Below are positions 7,731 through 16,624 of a stretch of 64,000 bases of DNA, one piece after another. The stretch's first letter is position 1, and every line of letters starts with the position of its first letter. Location: contig NZ_JADEYH010000014.1 in assembly GCF_017114865.1 (NCBI RefSeq), positions 62,001-126,000 of the forward strand. Direction: 5' to 3'. This DNA comes from Streptomyces verrucosisporus (GTDB lineage Bacteria > Actinomycetota > Actinomycetes > Streptomycetales > Streptomycetaceae). The position numbers and the translations under genes are program-made. The notes below the pieces were generated by a model. It saw nothing but the letters and a program-made list of their open reading frames with translations, did no database searches and was not told the origin of the DNA.

Positions 7731-8234
7731 GTGGCGGAGCATCGGCAGGAGACGGGGGCGGCGGGGGAGGAGAGCGCGGCGGGCGAGCCGCTGCCGACCA
7801 GGATCGGCCAGGCGGTCATCCTGCACCGGGGCGGGGACCGGGAGGAGGCGCGCAACCGGCTGGCGCGCCTGTGGGAGGAGGCGGGCGAGGACGGCGCCCC
7901 GTTCCACCGCTGCGCCATCGCCCACTATCTGGCCGGCACCCAGGACGATCCCGCGGCCGGGCTCGAGTGGGGCCGGCGCGCACTGGCCGCCGCGAAGGCC
8001 CCGGGCGGGGACCGGGCGGCCGTGCGGGCCCTGCTCCCCTCGCTCCATCTGAGCCTGGCCGCCGCCCACGCCGGGCTCGGCGACCGCGCTGCCGCCCGGC
8101 ACGAGCTGGACCGGGCCCGCGGCGCGGTGAGGGAACTGCCCGACGACGCGTACGGCGCGGGCCTCAGAACCGCCATCGGGGACCTGGCCCGGCGGCTGGC
8201 GGCCGCCGCCGGGCCGCCTGCTCAGTCGCCGTAG
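7731..8234 (+). CDS. tetratricopeptide-like protein
   Basis: A 167-residue, Ala- and Arg-rich, all-helical protein with TPR-like pairs (ILHRGGDREEARNRLARLWE; LAAAHAGLGDRAAARHELDR). It is cytoplasmic, with no signal or catalytic motif. GTG 7731 was chosen because AGGAG lies at 7721-7725; TAGCGT at about 7662 could be the -10. TPR proteins mediate protein contacts; the partner is unknown. Its 3' end overlaps the convergent lipoprotein gene by 13 nt. Confidence 0.7.
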   Translation: MAEHRQETGAAGEESAAGEPLPTRIGQAVILHRGGDREEARNRLARLWEEAGEDGAPFHRCAIAHYLAGTQDDPAAGLEWGRRALAAAKAPGGDRAAVRALLPSLHLSLAAAHAGLGDRAAARHELDRARGAVRELPDDAYGAGLRTAIGDLARRLAAAAGPPAQSP

Positions 8235-8695
8235 ACCCGCCGGCAGGTCCGGGCCGGTTCGCCGTCCGCGGCCCAGCCGCCGTACGCCTCACCGAGCCCG
8301 CACACATCCGGACCGGGCCACCGGGGAGTGCCGCCCGAGGCGCGCCCGGGCCCGGCGGAGCGGGAGGGGAGCCGTTCGCCGTGCGGCCCGCGGGGCGCCG
8401 GACGCACGGTGGGCCGGTGGGCGGGGGCCGAGGCGGAGGGCGGACCGGAGCCGGGCGGGGAGGGGACACCGGGGCTCTCCGCGCCGTCCTCGACCCTTGC
8501 GAGGGTCTCCCGCGCCGGGCCGGGGGTCCGTGGCGGCTCGGCGTCCCGCCGCGGCATGGCGGGGCCACTGGGCCGGGGAGGCGGCCCGCTCTCCTCCGGC
8601 CGCTGGCCGCCCGCCACCGTGACGCACCCCGAGACGGCCGCCAGAGCGGCTCCGGTCAGGAGCAGGGCGCTTCTCACATGTCGCACCCGGCTCAC
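8222..8695 (-). CDS. small secreted lipoprotein, function unknown
   Basis: About 157 residues. From GTG 8695 the protein begins with basic residues, then LLLTGAALAAVSGC. VSGC is a good lipobox, so it is probably a lipoprotein on the outer face of the membrane. The middle is a Pro/Ser/Gly-rich spacer. The C-terminus has two Cys flanking a short aromatic block (VCGLGEAYGGW...CRRVYG) that may form a small disulfide-bonded domain. The frame is open to 8839, but the upstream part (His/Met-rich repeats) looks non-coding. I chose the start by the signal peptide, since there is no clear ribosome binding site. Confidence 0.5.
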   Translation of the reverse strand: MSRVRHVRSALLLTGAALAAVSGCVTVAGGQRPEESGPPPRPSGPAMPRRDAEPPRTPGPARETLARVEDGAESPGVPSPPGSGPPSASAPAHRPTVRPAPRGPHGERLPSRSAGPGRASGGTPRWPGPDVCGLGEAYGGWAADGEPARTCRRVYGD

Positions 8696-9159
8696 TCTGC
8701 CGCATCGCACGGCCGCCGGGAATTCCCGGCAGGAGTGACGCGGGTGGCTCATGTGTTCCATGTGTTGCGTGTGTTCCATGAGCTCGATGTGACATGTGCG
8801 ACCTGTGCGGTCTGTGTGTCGGGAGGCCGGGCCCGCCACGGGCGCCTCAGCCGCCCAGCATGCCGCGCACCATGAACGCCGCGCGCCGCTCCGGGCGGAC
8901 CGGGCGGCCGACCACCTGGTCCTCCCCGTCCGCCCGAGCCCTGCGCACCGTCGCGTTCACCGCCCTGGACCGGCTCGGCCCGCACCCGGCCCTGCGCGGT
9001 CTCGACGGCATCGCCGACCAGGCGTCGCCGGGAGCCGCAGGGCGCCGCGTATGCTGCCGGTCCGCGGGGAACACGGGGCGGCGGCGAAGCGGCCGCGCCC
9101 CGAGCGGCCCGGACGGCCGGCGGACAGCACCGGACGACGGCGAGACCAAGGGGGTTTCC
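8696..9159. other. 464-base region with doubtful small ORFs
   Basis: GCCGGGAATTCCCGGC at 8715-8730 is a perfect 16-bp palindrome just upstream of the lipoprotein gene. Bases 8749-8820 are a TGTG-rich, low-complexity tract with repeated TGTTCCATG words. Between 8847 and 9159 two overlapping frames share GC-rich third positions and cannot be told apart. The minus-strand one (ATG at 9011 to stop at 8847) encodes 54 residues ending in RRAAFMVRGMLGG. The plus-strand one is open from 8859 into the oxidoreductase gene. Neither has a good ribosome binding site. Confidence 0.4.
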
Positions 9160-10065
9160 GTGAGGATCGCAGTGATCGGACTCGGCGACATCGCGCAGAA
9201 GGCGTACCTGCCGGTGCTCACCGCCCGGCCGGGGCTGGAGCTCCACCTGCACACCCGCACCCGCGCCACCCTGGAGCGGACGGCCGAGGCCCACCGGATA
9301 CCCGGCCCGCAGCGGCACACGGACCTCGACGGGCTGATCGCGGCCGGCCCCGACGCGGCCTTCGTCCACGCCCCGACGGCCGAGCACCCCGCGATCGTCG
9401 CCCGGCTGCTGGAAGCGGGAGTGCCCACCTACGTGGACAAGCCGCTCGCCCACACCCTGACCGAGTCCGAGCGCCTGGTGCTCCTGGCGGGCCGGCGGCG
9501 CGTACCGCTCGCCGTCGGCTTCAACCGCCGCCACGCACCCGGCTACGTCCAGTGCCTGGACCACCCGCGCGATCTGATCCTGATGCAGAAGAACCGCATC
9601 GGACTGGCGGCCGACCCGCGCGAGGTGGTCTACGACGACTTCATCCACGTCGTGGACACCCTCCGCTTCCTGCTGCCCGGGCCGGCCGGGCACATCGACG
9701 TCCGTGCCCGGGTCAGGGACGGGCTCCTGCACCACATGGTGCTCCAGATGTCCGGCGACGGCTTCACCGCGATCGGCGTCATGAACCGCATGAGCGGCAG
9801 CGCCGAGGAGATCCTGGAGGTCTCCGGGCGGGACGCCAGGCGCCAGGTGTTCAACCTCGCCGAGATTGTCGACCACAAGGGCCAGCCCAGCATCCGCCGC
9901 CGCGGGGACTGGGTGCCGGTGGCCCGCCAGCGCGGCATCGAGCAGACGGTCTCGGCCTTCCTCGACGCCGTGCGCGCCGGGCGGCACCTGGACGCCGAGG
10001 ACGCCCTGCGCACCCACGAGCTGTGCGAACGGGTCGTCACCGCCGCGCTGGAGCAGGCCGGATAG
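9160..10065 (+). CDS. Gfo/Idh/MocA family oxidoreductase
   Basis: A 301-residue NAD(P)-dependent dehydrogenase. It begins with the Rossmann strand VRIAVIGLGDIAQKAYLPVL. The EKP-like cofactor motif is YVDKPLAH (with Asp for Glu), near residue 92. The family oxidises or epimerises sugars, inositols and related compounds; the substrate cannot be told. GTG 9160 follows AAGGGGG at 9149-9155. The gene is somewhat shorter than the usual 330-380 residues. It overlaps the convergent lnt gene by 29 nt at its 3' end. Confidence 0.82.
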   Translation: MRIAVIGLGDIAQKAYLPVLTARPGLELHLHTRTRATLERTAEAHRIPGPQRHTDLDGLIAAGPDAAFVHAPTAEHPAIVARLLEAGVPTYVDKPLAHTLTESERLVLLAGRRRVPLAVGFNRRHAPGYVQCLDHPRDLILMQKNRIGLAADPREVVYDDFIHVVDTLRFLLPGPAGHIDVRARVRDGLLHHMVLQMSGDGFTAIGVMNRMSGSAEEILEVSGRDARRQVFNLAEIVDHKGQPSIRRRGDWVPVARQRGIEQTVSAFLDAVRAGRHLDAEDALRTHELCERVVTAALEQAG

Positions 10066-11584
10066 CCTTCTTCCGCCTCCCGGGCCGCCGCCTGCCGTAC
10101 CGCCCGCGCCAAAACCGGCGCACCGCCGCCACGGCCGCCGCCGACAGCAGCGAGCCCAGCGCGGCGGCGACGGCCCAGTCGCCGGACCGGACGTAGACGG
10201 TGGTGCCCGAGGCGAGCGGCACCTCGTAAACGGCGGCTCCGCTCCGTTCGGTGCCCAGCCGCCCGCCCACCGGCTCGCCGAGCGGGCCGTACACCGCGCT
10301 CACCCCCGTCAGCGTGGCGTGCACCATCGGCCGCCCGCTCTCCGCGGCCCGCAGCGCCGCCAGGGAGGCGTGCTGGGACGGCGCCCAGCTGTCCTGGAAG
10401 GTGGAGGTCGCCGACTGGGTGACGAGCAGCTCGGCGCCGTCGCGCGCCAGTGCCCGGCCCATGTCGGGGAAGGCCGACTCGAAGCACACCAGCGGACCGG
10501 TGCGCACCCCGAGGGTGTCCATCACCATCGGCGAGTCCCCACGCCTGCGGTCCTCCTGGGCCGCCTCGCCCACCGCCGTCGCCCAGCCCAGCAGGGAACG
10601 GGCCGGCACGTACTCGCCGAACGGCACCAGCCGCATCTTGTCGTAGCGCTCCCCGGTGGGCCCCCGCGGGCCCACCGCCACCGAGCTCTTGAAGATCCCC
10701 GGCCCGTCCGGGCGCCGGGCGTCCACGTTCACCAGCAGCGGCGCCCCGACGTGCGCGGACAGCGCCGCCAGCCGCTCGCTCAGATCCGGGCGCTCCTCCA
10801 GGTCGTAACCGACGCTGCTCTCGCCCCACACCACCAGGTCCACGTCCCGGCCCGCCAGGCCGCGGGTCAGCCGCTCGCCGGTGTCGAAGCGCGCCCCGGC
10901 CCCGTCGACCACACCCGGCTGCACCACCGCGACACGGACCGTGCCCGACGGCCGCGGCAGCGGCGCCCACACCCAGGCCGCGGCCGGGACCAGCACGCAC
11001 ACCGCCGCCGCGGCCGCGGCGGCCCGCCGCGCGCCGGGCACCGCGACCAGCACCGCCAGCGCGGTGTTCGCCGCCACCACCCACACGGTGACCAGCCACA
11101 CCCCGCCCAGCGAGGCCAGCCGCAGCGCGGGCGGCACCTGCCACTGGCCCGCTCCCAGCAGCGCCCACGGGCCGCCCAGGTACTCCCAGGAACGCACCAG
11201 CTCGATCATCAGCCACGCCGAGGGCACCAGCACCACCGCCGCCACCGCACGGCCCGGAGCCGGCGCACCCCCCAGCAGCCGCCGCACCAGCCACCCCCAC
11301 GGCGCCCACAGCAGCCCCATCAGGGCCGCCACCACCACGAGAAAGGCGTGCAGGCTCGGCGCCAGCCAGTGATGGGTGGCCAGCAGGAAACCGGTGCCGC
11401 CCAGCCAGCCCTCCACGGCGGCCCGCCGCCCGCCGCCCGCCGTACGCAGCAGCAGCAGCCACGGGACCAGCGCGGCGTAGGCCCACCACCACAGCGACGG
11501 CGCGGGGAAGGACAGGGCGGGCAGCGCGCCCGCCGCGAGCGCGAGCGCCCCGCGCCGCCACCCGGACCCCGCGGACAACCGCAT
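10037..11584 (-). CDS. lnt: apolipoprotein N-acyltransferase
   Basis: A 515-residue integral membrane enzyme that would N-acylate the lipid-modified Cys of lipoproteins. Residues 1-210 contain about six hydrophobic segments. Residues 215-480 form a nitrilase-type domain with the catalytic Glu255 (WGESS), Lys316 (YDKMRL) and Cys367 (VCFES) all present. GGGAGG precedes the ATG. Streptomycetes often have two Lnt paralogues. This one is divergent from the universal stress protein, across a remarkable 29-bp hairpin. Several lipoprotein genes in this window would supply substrates. Confidence 0.9.
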   Translation of the reverse strand: MRLSAGSGWRRGALALAAGALPALSFPAPSLWWWAYAALVPWLLLLRTAGGGRRAAVEGWLGGTGFLLATHHWLAPSLHAFLVVVAALMGLLWAPWGWLVRRLLGGAPAPGRAVAAVVLVPSAWLMIELVRSWEYLGGPWALLGAGQWQVPPALRLASLGGVWLVTVWVVAANTALAVLVAVPGARRAAAAAAAVCVLVPAAAWVWAPLPRPSGTVRVAVVQPGVVDGAGARFDTGERLTRGLAGRDVDLVVWGESSVGYDLEERPDLSERLAALSAHVGAPLLVNVDARRPDGPGIFKSSVAVGPRGPTGERYDKMRLVPFGEYVPARSLLGWATAVGEAAQEDRRRGDSPMVMDTLGVRTGPLVCFESAFPDMGRALARDGAELLVTQSATSTFQDSWAPSQHASLAALRAAESGRPMVHATLTGVSAVYGPLGEPVGGRLGTERSGAAVYEVPLASGTTVYVRSGDWAVAAALGSLLSAAAVAAVRRFWRGRYGRRRPGRRKKAIRPAPARR

Positions 11585-11726
11585 GCCGCGCCTCCCTCGC
11601 CTCGGCCGGACCGGTGCGCGGACCCCACCGTGCCGGACGGCCGTACGGGCGGCCGTACGGAGGGCCGGGCGGGGCCGCGGGGCGGGTGCCCGGGAACCGC
11701 CCGCCGCGGGTTTCACCGGTCCGTAT

Positions 11727-11795
11727 GCGGGTGACCGTTCCCGGGAACCGGCGGGCGAACCCGCGACCCGCCGGTTCCCGGGAACGGTCACCCGC
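11727..11795. repeat. 29-bp perfect inverted repeat between lnt and usp
   Basis: Bases 11727-11755 are exactly complementary to 11767-11795, with an 11-nt loop. Each arm contains the smaller palindrome GTTCCCGGGAAC. A related, imperfect copy (CCCGGGAACCG...) lies just upstream around 11690-11715. The repeat sits between divergent genes (lnt and the stress-protein operon), so it is not a simple terminator for either. Confidence 0.85.
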
Positions 11796-11865
11796 CGGCC
11801 GGAACCGGAATGGGCGGCACGGGGACCGGGAAACCGCAGGAGACCGGGACAAGGAGGTGGCGGCG

Positions 11866-12702
11866 GTGGAGCTTCCCCTGCTGGTGGGCGTCGACGGATC
11901 CGGGGCCAGTCTGCTCGCGGTGGACTGGGCCGCGGACGCGGCGGTCCGGCACTCGGTACCGCTGTGCCTGGTCCACGGGGCCGAGGAGCGCGCAGAGGGC
12001 GACCCGGAGCCGGAGGAGCTGATGTCCGCCGCGACCGAACGCGTCCGCCTGCGCGCCCCCGGCCTGCGGGTGACCACCGTCGTCCTCGACGAGGAACCCG
12101 GAGCCGCGCTGGTCCACGCCGGCCGCAACGCGTTCGCCCTCGTCGTCGGCTCACGGGGCCGGGGCGGGATCGCGGGCCTGCTGCTGGGCTCGGTGGGGCT
12201 GGAGGCGGCCGGCCGGGCCGACTGCCCGGTGGTCGTCGTACGCGGCGGGGAGAACGCCCGTGCCGGCGGCCACGGCCGGGTCGTCCTGGGCGTCGGGGAC
12301 AGGGTGGACGGTTCGCCCGCCGCCCACTTCGCCTTCCGCGAGGCCGCCACCCGGCACTGCGAACTGCACGCGGTGCGGACCTGGCGCCGGCCCGCCCACA
12401 CGGCGGAGAACCACCTGCTGATCCAGGGCGGCCCGGCCGGCGCCCGCCACCGGGAGGCGATGGACCACCTGGACGGCGCCCTGCGGGCCGCGGCCCGCGA
12501 GTACTCCGGGATCGACCTGCACCTGCACGCGCTGGAGGGCTCCACCCGTGCGGTGCTGCTGGAGGAGTCGCGCAGGGCGGACCTGCTGGTGATCGGCGCC
12601 CACCGCCGGCAGGGCCGCCTCGGCCTCCAGCTGGGGGTGGTCGACCACACCGTCATCCACCACGCCGACTGCCCCGTGGCCCTCGTACCGGAGCACATCT
12701 GA
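11866..12702 (+). CDS. universal stress protein, two UspA domains
   Basis: A 278-residue tandem UspA protein. Domain 1 (about 1-135) starts LLVGVDGSGASLLAVDWA and carries the ATP-binding loop GSRGRGGIAGLLLGS. Domain 2 (about 145-278) starts VVLGVGDRVDGS and ends with GAHRRQGRLGLQLG...HHADCPVALV. GTG 11866 was chosen because AAGGAGG lies at 11851-11857. Tandem Usp proteins bind ATP and accompany stress or dormancy programmes in actinobacteria. It heads an apparent operon with a HAD hydrolase and a GH65 enzyme, linking stress to disaccharide use. Confidence 0.88.
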   Translation: MELPLLVGVDGSGASLLAVDWAADAAVRHSVPLCLVHGAEERAEGDPEPEELMSAATERVRLRAPGLRVTTVVLDEEPGAALVHAGRNAFALVVGSRGRGGIAGLLLGSVGLEAAGRADCPVVVVRGGENARAGGHGRVVLGVGDRVDGSPAAHFAFREAATRHCELHAVRTWRRPAHTAENHLLIQGGPAGARHREAMDHLDGALRAAAREYSGIDLHLHALEGSTRAVLLEESRRADLLVIGAHRRQGRLGLQLGVVDHTVIHHADCPVALVPEHI

Positions 12703-12736
12703 CAACCGCCCCGACGACCCACCGGAGGGAACGACC

Positions 12737-13609
12737 ATGCCGCCTGCCGCAGCCGCAGCCCGGGACCCGGAGGAGGCCGCCGCGCCGGCACAAGCGCCGG
12801 CACACCGCCTGGACGGCCTGAGGGCCGTGGTGTTCGACACCGACGGGGTGATCACCGACTCCGCCCGGGTCCACGCCGCGGCCTGGAAGGAGGCATTCGA
12901 CGACTGCCTGGGCGAGTGGCGCGAACGCGGCGGCGGACGACAGGAACAGGAGGGGGACGCGCGGGACCGGTTCCGCCCGTTCGACGTCCAGGAGGACTAC
13001 CGGCGGTACGTCGACGGCAGATCCCGCCTGGACGGCGCCGCCGCCTTCCTCGCCTCCAGGGGGCTGGACCTGCCGCCGGGCGAGCCGGACGACCCGCCCG
13101 GCAACGGCACCGTCCGCGCCGTCGCCGCCCGCAAGGAGCGGCTGTTCACCGCCGCCCTGCGCCGGGGCGGTGTCGAGGCCTGGCCCGGCACCCTGCGGCT
13201 GCTGCGCGCCCTGCGCCGCGGAGGGGTGCCCATGGCGGTGATATCCGCCTCCCGGCACGCGGGGGAACTGCTCTCCGGAGCAGGGGTGCCGGAGGTGTTC
13301 GACGCCGTGGTGGACGGCCACGAGGCGGCCCGGCTGGACCTGCCCGGCAAACCGGACCCCGCGGTGTTCCTGGAGGCCGCCCGGCGGCTGGGGGTGCCTC
13401 CGGCGGAGGCGGCCGTCGTCGAGGACGCGCTCGCCGGTGTGGAGGCGGGCCGCCGGGGCGGCTTCGGGCTGGTCGTCGGGGTGGACCGGACGGCCGGCCC
13501 CACCAGTGCGCGGGACCTGCGCGAGCACGGGGCCGACGTGGTCGTGACCGACCTGGCCGAACTGCTGCCGCCCGGTCCCCGCGCCGGCCGGCACGAGGAG
13601 GAGGGCTGA
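12737..13609 (+). CDS. HAD-family beta-phosphoglucomutase-like hydrolase
   Basis: A 290-residue HAD subfamily IA protein. Motif I is FDTDGVITDS, with nucleophile Asp34 and acid Asp36. A helical cap follows, then motif II around VISAS, and motifs III-IV in GKPDPAVF...VVEDALAGV. Together with the GH65 enzyme 2 nt downstream it very probably converts beta-glucose-1-phosphate to glucose-6-phosphate. The first 25 residues are a disordered Ala/Pro tail. Motif I has Thr where typical beta-PGM has DLDG, a minor deviation. Confidence 0.83.
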   Translation: MPPAAAAARDPEEAAAPAQAPAHRLDGLRAVVFDTDGVITDSARVHAAAWKEAFDDCLGEWRERGGGRQEQEGDARDRFRPFDVQEDYRRYVDGRSRLDGAAAFLASRGLDLPPGEPDDPPGNGTVRAVAARKERLFTAALRRGGVEAWPGTLRLLRALRRGGVPMAVISASRHAGELLSGAGVPEVFDAVVDGHEAARLDLPGKPDPAVFLEAARRLGVPPAEAAVVEDALAGVEAGRRGGFGLVVGVDRTAGPTSARDLREHGADVVVTDLAELLPPGPRAGRHEEEG

Positions 13610-13611
13610 CA

Positions 13612-16140
13612 GTGGTGGAGGGGACCGTGGAGCGGTGGGAATGGGCCTACGAGGGCTACGAGCCGGGGGAGGAGCGACTGCGCGAGGCCCTGTGCACCCT
13701 GGGCAACGGCTACTTCGCGACCCGGGGCGCGGCCCCCGAGACGGATGCCGGTGGGCCCCACTACCCGGGCACGTACGCGGCGGGCTGCTACAACCGGCTG
13801 GTGTCCACCGTGGGGGAGAGCGAGCCCAGGGACGTCGAGAACGAGGACATGGTCAACCTGCCCAACTGGCTGCCCCTGCGCTTCCGCATCCTCGACGGCG
13901 CCCTCGACGGAGCTCTTGGCGGCCCGCCCGGCGGCGGCCCCGGGAACGGTCCCTCCGGCAGCCCCGCGGACACCCCCGCCGGCACTCCCGCGAGCGGCTC
14001 CGCGGACGGATCCGCCCCGCCCTGGTGGACCCCCGACGGGGACGGGCTGCTGGAGTACCGGCAGCGACTGGACCTCAGGCACGGCGTCCTGACCCGGACC
14101 CTGCGCCTCCAGGACGCCGCCGGCCGGCGGCTGCGCGTCGAGCAGCACCGGCTGGTCCACATGGGGCAGCCGCACCTTGCCGCACTGCGCACCGTCCTCA
14201 CCGCGGAGAACTGGACCGGCACGCTCGAGGTCGAGTCCGCCCTCGACGGCGGCGTCGCCAACGAGGGCGTGGAGCGCTACCGGGCCCTGAACGGCCGCCA
14301 TCTGACCGGCCACAGCACCGGATCGACCGAGCCGGACACCGTCTGGGTGCGCTGCCGCACCACGGACTCGGAGATCGGCGTGGCCCTGGCCGCCCGCACC
14401 CGCCTGGAGAGCGGCGAGGCCGTCTCGGCGCGCACCGACCCGGGCGGACCGCGGCCCGCGCGGCGGCTGACCGTCGCCGTCAGGCCCCGGCGGCCCGTCA
14501 CCGTCGTCAAGACCGTCTCCCTGCACACCTCGCACGACATCGCGGTCAGCGATCCGCTGCACGCCGCGCTGGAGGACATCGACTACGCGCCCGGCTTCCC
14601 CGACCTGCTCGACACCCACCGCGCCGCCTGGGACGAGCTGTGGCGGCACGCCGAACTCCAGGTACCGGGCGAGGCGGGCCGCATCCTGCGGGTGCACCTC
14701 TTCCACGTCCTGCAGACGCTCTCCCCCCACATCACCGACCTGGACGTCGGGGTCCCGGCGCGCGGGCTGCACGGAGAGGCCTACCGGGGGCACGTCTTCT
14801 GGGACGAACTGTTCGTGCTGCCCTACCTCAACGTCCACTTCCCCGAGGTCTCCCGCTCCCTGCTGGCCTACCGGCACCGGCGGCTGCCCGAGGCCGTCCG
14901 GGCCGCGCAGGACAGCGGCTACGAGGGCGCGATGTTCCCCTGGCAGAGCGGCAGCGACGGACGCGAGGAGACCCAGACCCTGCACCTGAACCCGCGCTCG
15001 GGCCGCTGGCTGCCCGACCACTCCCGCCTCCAGCACCACGTGGGCTCGGCGATCGCCTACAACATCTGGCAGTACTGGCAGGCCAGCGGCGACATCGACT
15101 TCATGCACACCCGGGGCGCCGAGACGCTGCTGCGGATCGCCCAGTTCTGGGGGAGCGCCGCGCGGTACGACGCGGACCTGGGGCGCCACCGCATCCTCGG
15201 CGTGGTCGGCCCCGACGAGTACCACGAGGCCTACCCGGACGGGGAGCGGCCCGGCCTGGACGACAACGCCTACACCAACGTCACCGCCGCCTGGGTGCTC
15301 GCCCGGGCCCTGGAGACGCTCCGGACCGTCCCCGAACCGCTGTGCGAGGAGCTGTGCCGGAAACTCGCCCTGGACGCGGAGACGCTGGAACGCTGGGACG
15401 ACGTCTCCCGTCGGCTGAGGGTGCCCTTCCACGCGGGCGTCATCAGCCAGTTCGACGGCTACGGGGAACTGGCCGAACTGGACTGGGAGGGCTACCGCCG
15501 CAGGTACGGGGACATCCGCCGGCTGGACCGGATCCTGGAGGCCGAGGGCGACACCGTCAACCGCTACCAGGCGTCCAAGCAGGCCGACGCGCTGATGCTC
15601 GGCTACCTGTTCCAGCCCGCCGAACTGGCGGCCCTGTTCGAGCGGCTCGGCCACACCCTCGACGACGAGCTGTGGCGGCGCACGGTCGATTACTACCTGC
15701 ACCGCACCAGCCACGGCTCGACCCTCAGCTCCCTGGTCCACGGGTGGGTGCTGGCCCGGGTGCGGCGCCCCGACGCCTGGCGCTACGTCCAGGAGGCACT
15801 GGTCAGCGACATCGCGGACATCCAGGGCGGTACGACGGCCGAGGGCATCCACCTGGGCGCCATGGCCGGGACCCTGGACCTGGTGCAGCGCGGACTGACC
15901 GGTCTGGAGACCCGCGGGGGCGCTCTGCGGCTGGCCCCCGCGCCGCTCCCGGAACTGTCCCAGTTCTCCTTCACCATGCGCTACCGGCACCACTGGGGGG
16001 TGGGCGTACGGATGCGCTCGGACGGTATGCGCGTCAGCCTGCCCGGATCGGCCGAGGAGCCCGTACGCCTGGTGCTGCCCGACCGGACCGTCACCATCGA
16101 GCCCGGCGAGTCGGCCTGGCTGGACCTGGCCGACCGGTGA
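13612..16140 (+). CDS. glycoside hydrolase family 65 disaccharide phosphorylase
   Basis: An 842-residue GH65 enzyme, probably a trehalose, maltose or kojibiose phosphorylase releasing beta-glucose-1-phosphate. The general-acid region GVVGPDEYHE has its Glu at about residue 536, and HGSTLSSLVHGWVLAR holds the Ser/His phosphate-binding segment, favouring phosphorolysis over hydrolysis. A Gly/Pro/Ser-rich insert of about 45 residues near 105-150 is unusual for the family and probably a surface loop. GTG 13612 follows a GAGGAGGAGG-like site and begins 2 nt after the HAD stop, so expression is coupled. Confidence 0.87.
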   Translation: MVEGTVERWEWAYEGYEPGEERLREALCTLGNGYFATRGAAPETDAGGPHYPGTYAAGCYNRLVSTVGESEPRDVENEDMVNLPNWLPLRFRILDGALDGALGGPPGGGPGNGPSGSPADTPAGTPASGSADGSAPPWWTPDGDGLLEYRQRLDLRHGVLTRTLRLQDAAGRRLRVEQHRLVHMGQPHLAALRTVLTAENWTGTLEVESALDGGVANEGVERYRALNGRHLTGHSTGSTEPDTVWVRCRTTDSEIGVALAARTRLESGEAVSARTDPGGPRPARRLTVAVRPRRPVTVVKTVSLHTSHDIAVSDPLHAALEDIDYAPGFPDLLDTHRAAWDELWRHAELQVPGEAGRILRVHLFHVLQTLSPHITDLDVGVPARGLHGEAYRGHVFWDELFVLPYLNVHFPEVSRSLLAYRHRRLPEAVRAAQDSGYEGAMFPWQSGSDGREETQTLHLNPRSGRWLPDHSRLQHHVGSAIAYNIWQYWQASGDIDFMHTRGAETLLRIAQFWGSAARYDADLGRHRILGVVGPDEYHEAYPDGERPGLDDNAYTNVTAAWVLARALETLRTVPEPLCEELCRKLALDAETLERWDDVSRRLRVPFHAGVISQFDGYGELAELDWEGYRRRYGDIRRLDRILEAEGDTVNRYQASKQADALMLGYLFQPAELAALFERLGHTLDDELWRRTVDYYLHRTSHGSTLSSLVHGWVLARVRRPDAWRYVQEALVSDIADIQGGTTAEGIHLGAMAGTLDLVQRGLTGLETRGGALRLAPAPLPELSQFSFTMRYRHHWGVGVRMRSDGMRVSLPGSAEEPVRLVLPDRTVTIEPGESAWLDLADR

Positions 16141-16176
16141 GGTGACGTCCGGCCGGTGGCGGCGGGCCGTCAGCTC

Positions 16177-16497
16177 TCAGCCGGAGCCCGGCCCCCGCCG
16201 CCCGGGGCGGCGGCCGGCCCGGACGGCCGTGCCCAGGACCACGGCGGAGAGGAACACCAGCACACCGGCCACCGGATGCAGGACCATCAGAGCGGGGACC
16301 AGGAAGAAGCAGACGCCGACGAGCAGCCACAGGCGGGGCGGTGTCGCCGGCCCGCCCGCCGCGGGCTCCGCCGCTTCGCGCTCCGTCTCGCCGAACCCCC
16401 GGAACAGGGCGGCGAGGCGGGCGTCGTGCAGCAGCGCCCGTTCGGTCTCGTGCAGGATGCGCAGTTCTCGGAGGGTGAGGCGGCGGGATTCGTTCAT
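16177..16497 (-). CDS. DUF3040 small membrane protein
   Basis: A 106-residue protein opening with LTLRELRILHETERAL, the DUF3040 signature helix. Two adjacent hydrophobic segments (about 57-90) are followed by a basic tail (AGRRPGRRGPG). It is probably a small membrane protein of unknown function. It is convergent with the GH65 operon and followed upstream, on the same strand, by the SpoIIE phosphatase gene. Confidence 0.75.
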   Translation of the reverse strand: MNESRRLTLRELRILHETERALLHDARLAALFRGFGETEREAAEPAAGGPATPPRLWLLVGVCFFLVPALMVLHPVAGVLVFLSAVVLGTAVRAGRRPGRRGPGSG

Positions 16498-16624
16498 GGT
16501 CTCGGTCCAGCTCGGTCGGTGCGGACTGCGGCGGTCGATCACCTGCCGAGTACCCCCTCCGAGCGGGTGAACCTTCCGGAGTCCGGAGATCCGGCCGGCG
16601 ACCGGGCCCGTGAGCCGGCCCGGA

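Noticed and set aside
9630..12803. Minus-strand open frame of about 1050 codons across Gfo, lnt and usp genes
   Set aside because: It crosses three well-supported genes, has Arg/Ser/Pro-biased composition and no recognisable domain.
12997..15993. Long minus-strand frame over GH65
   Set aside because: Shadow of a complete GH65 gene with catalytic motifs.
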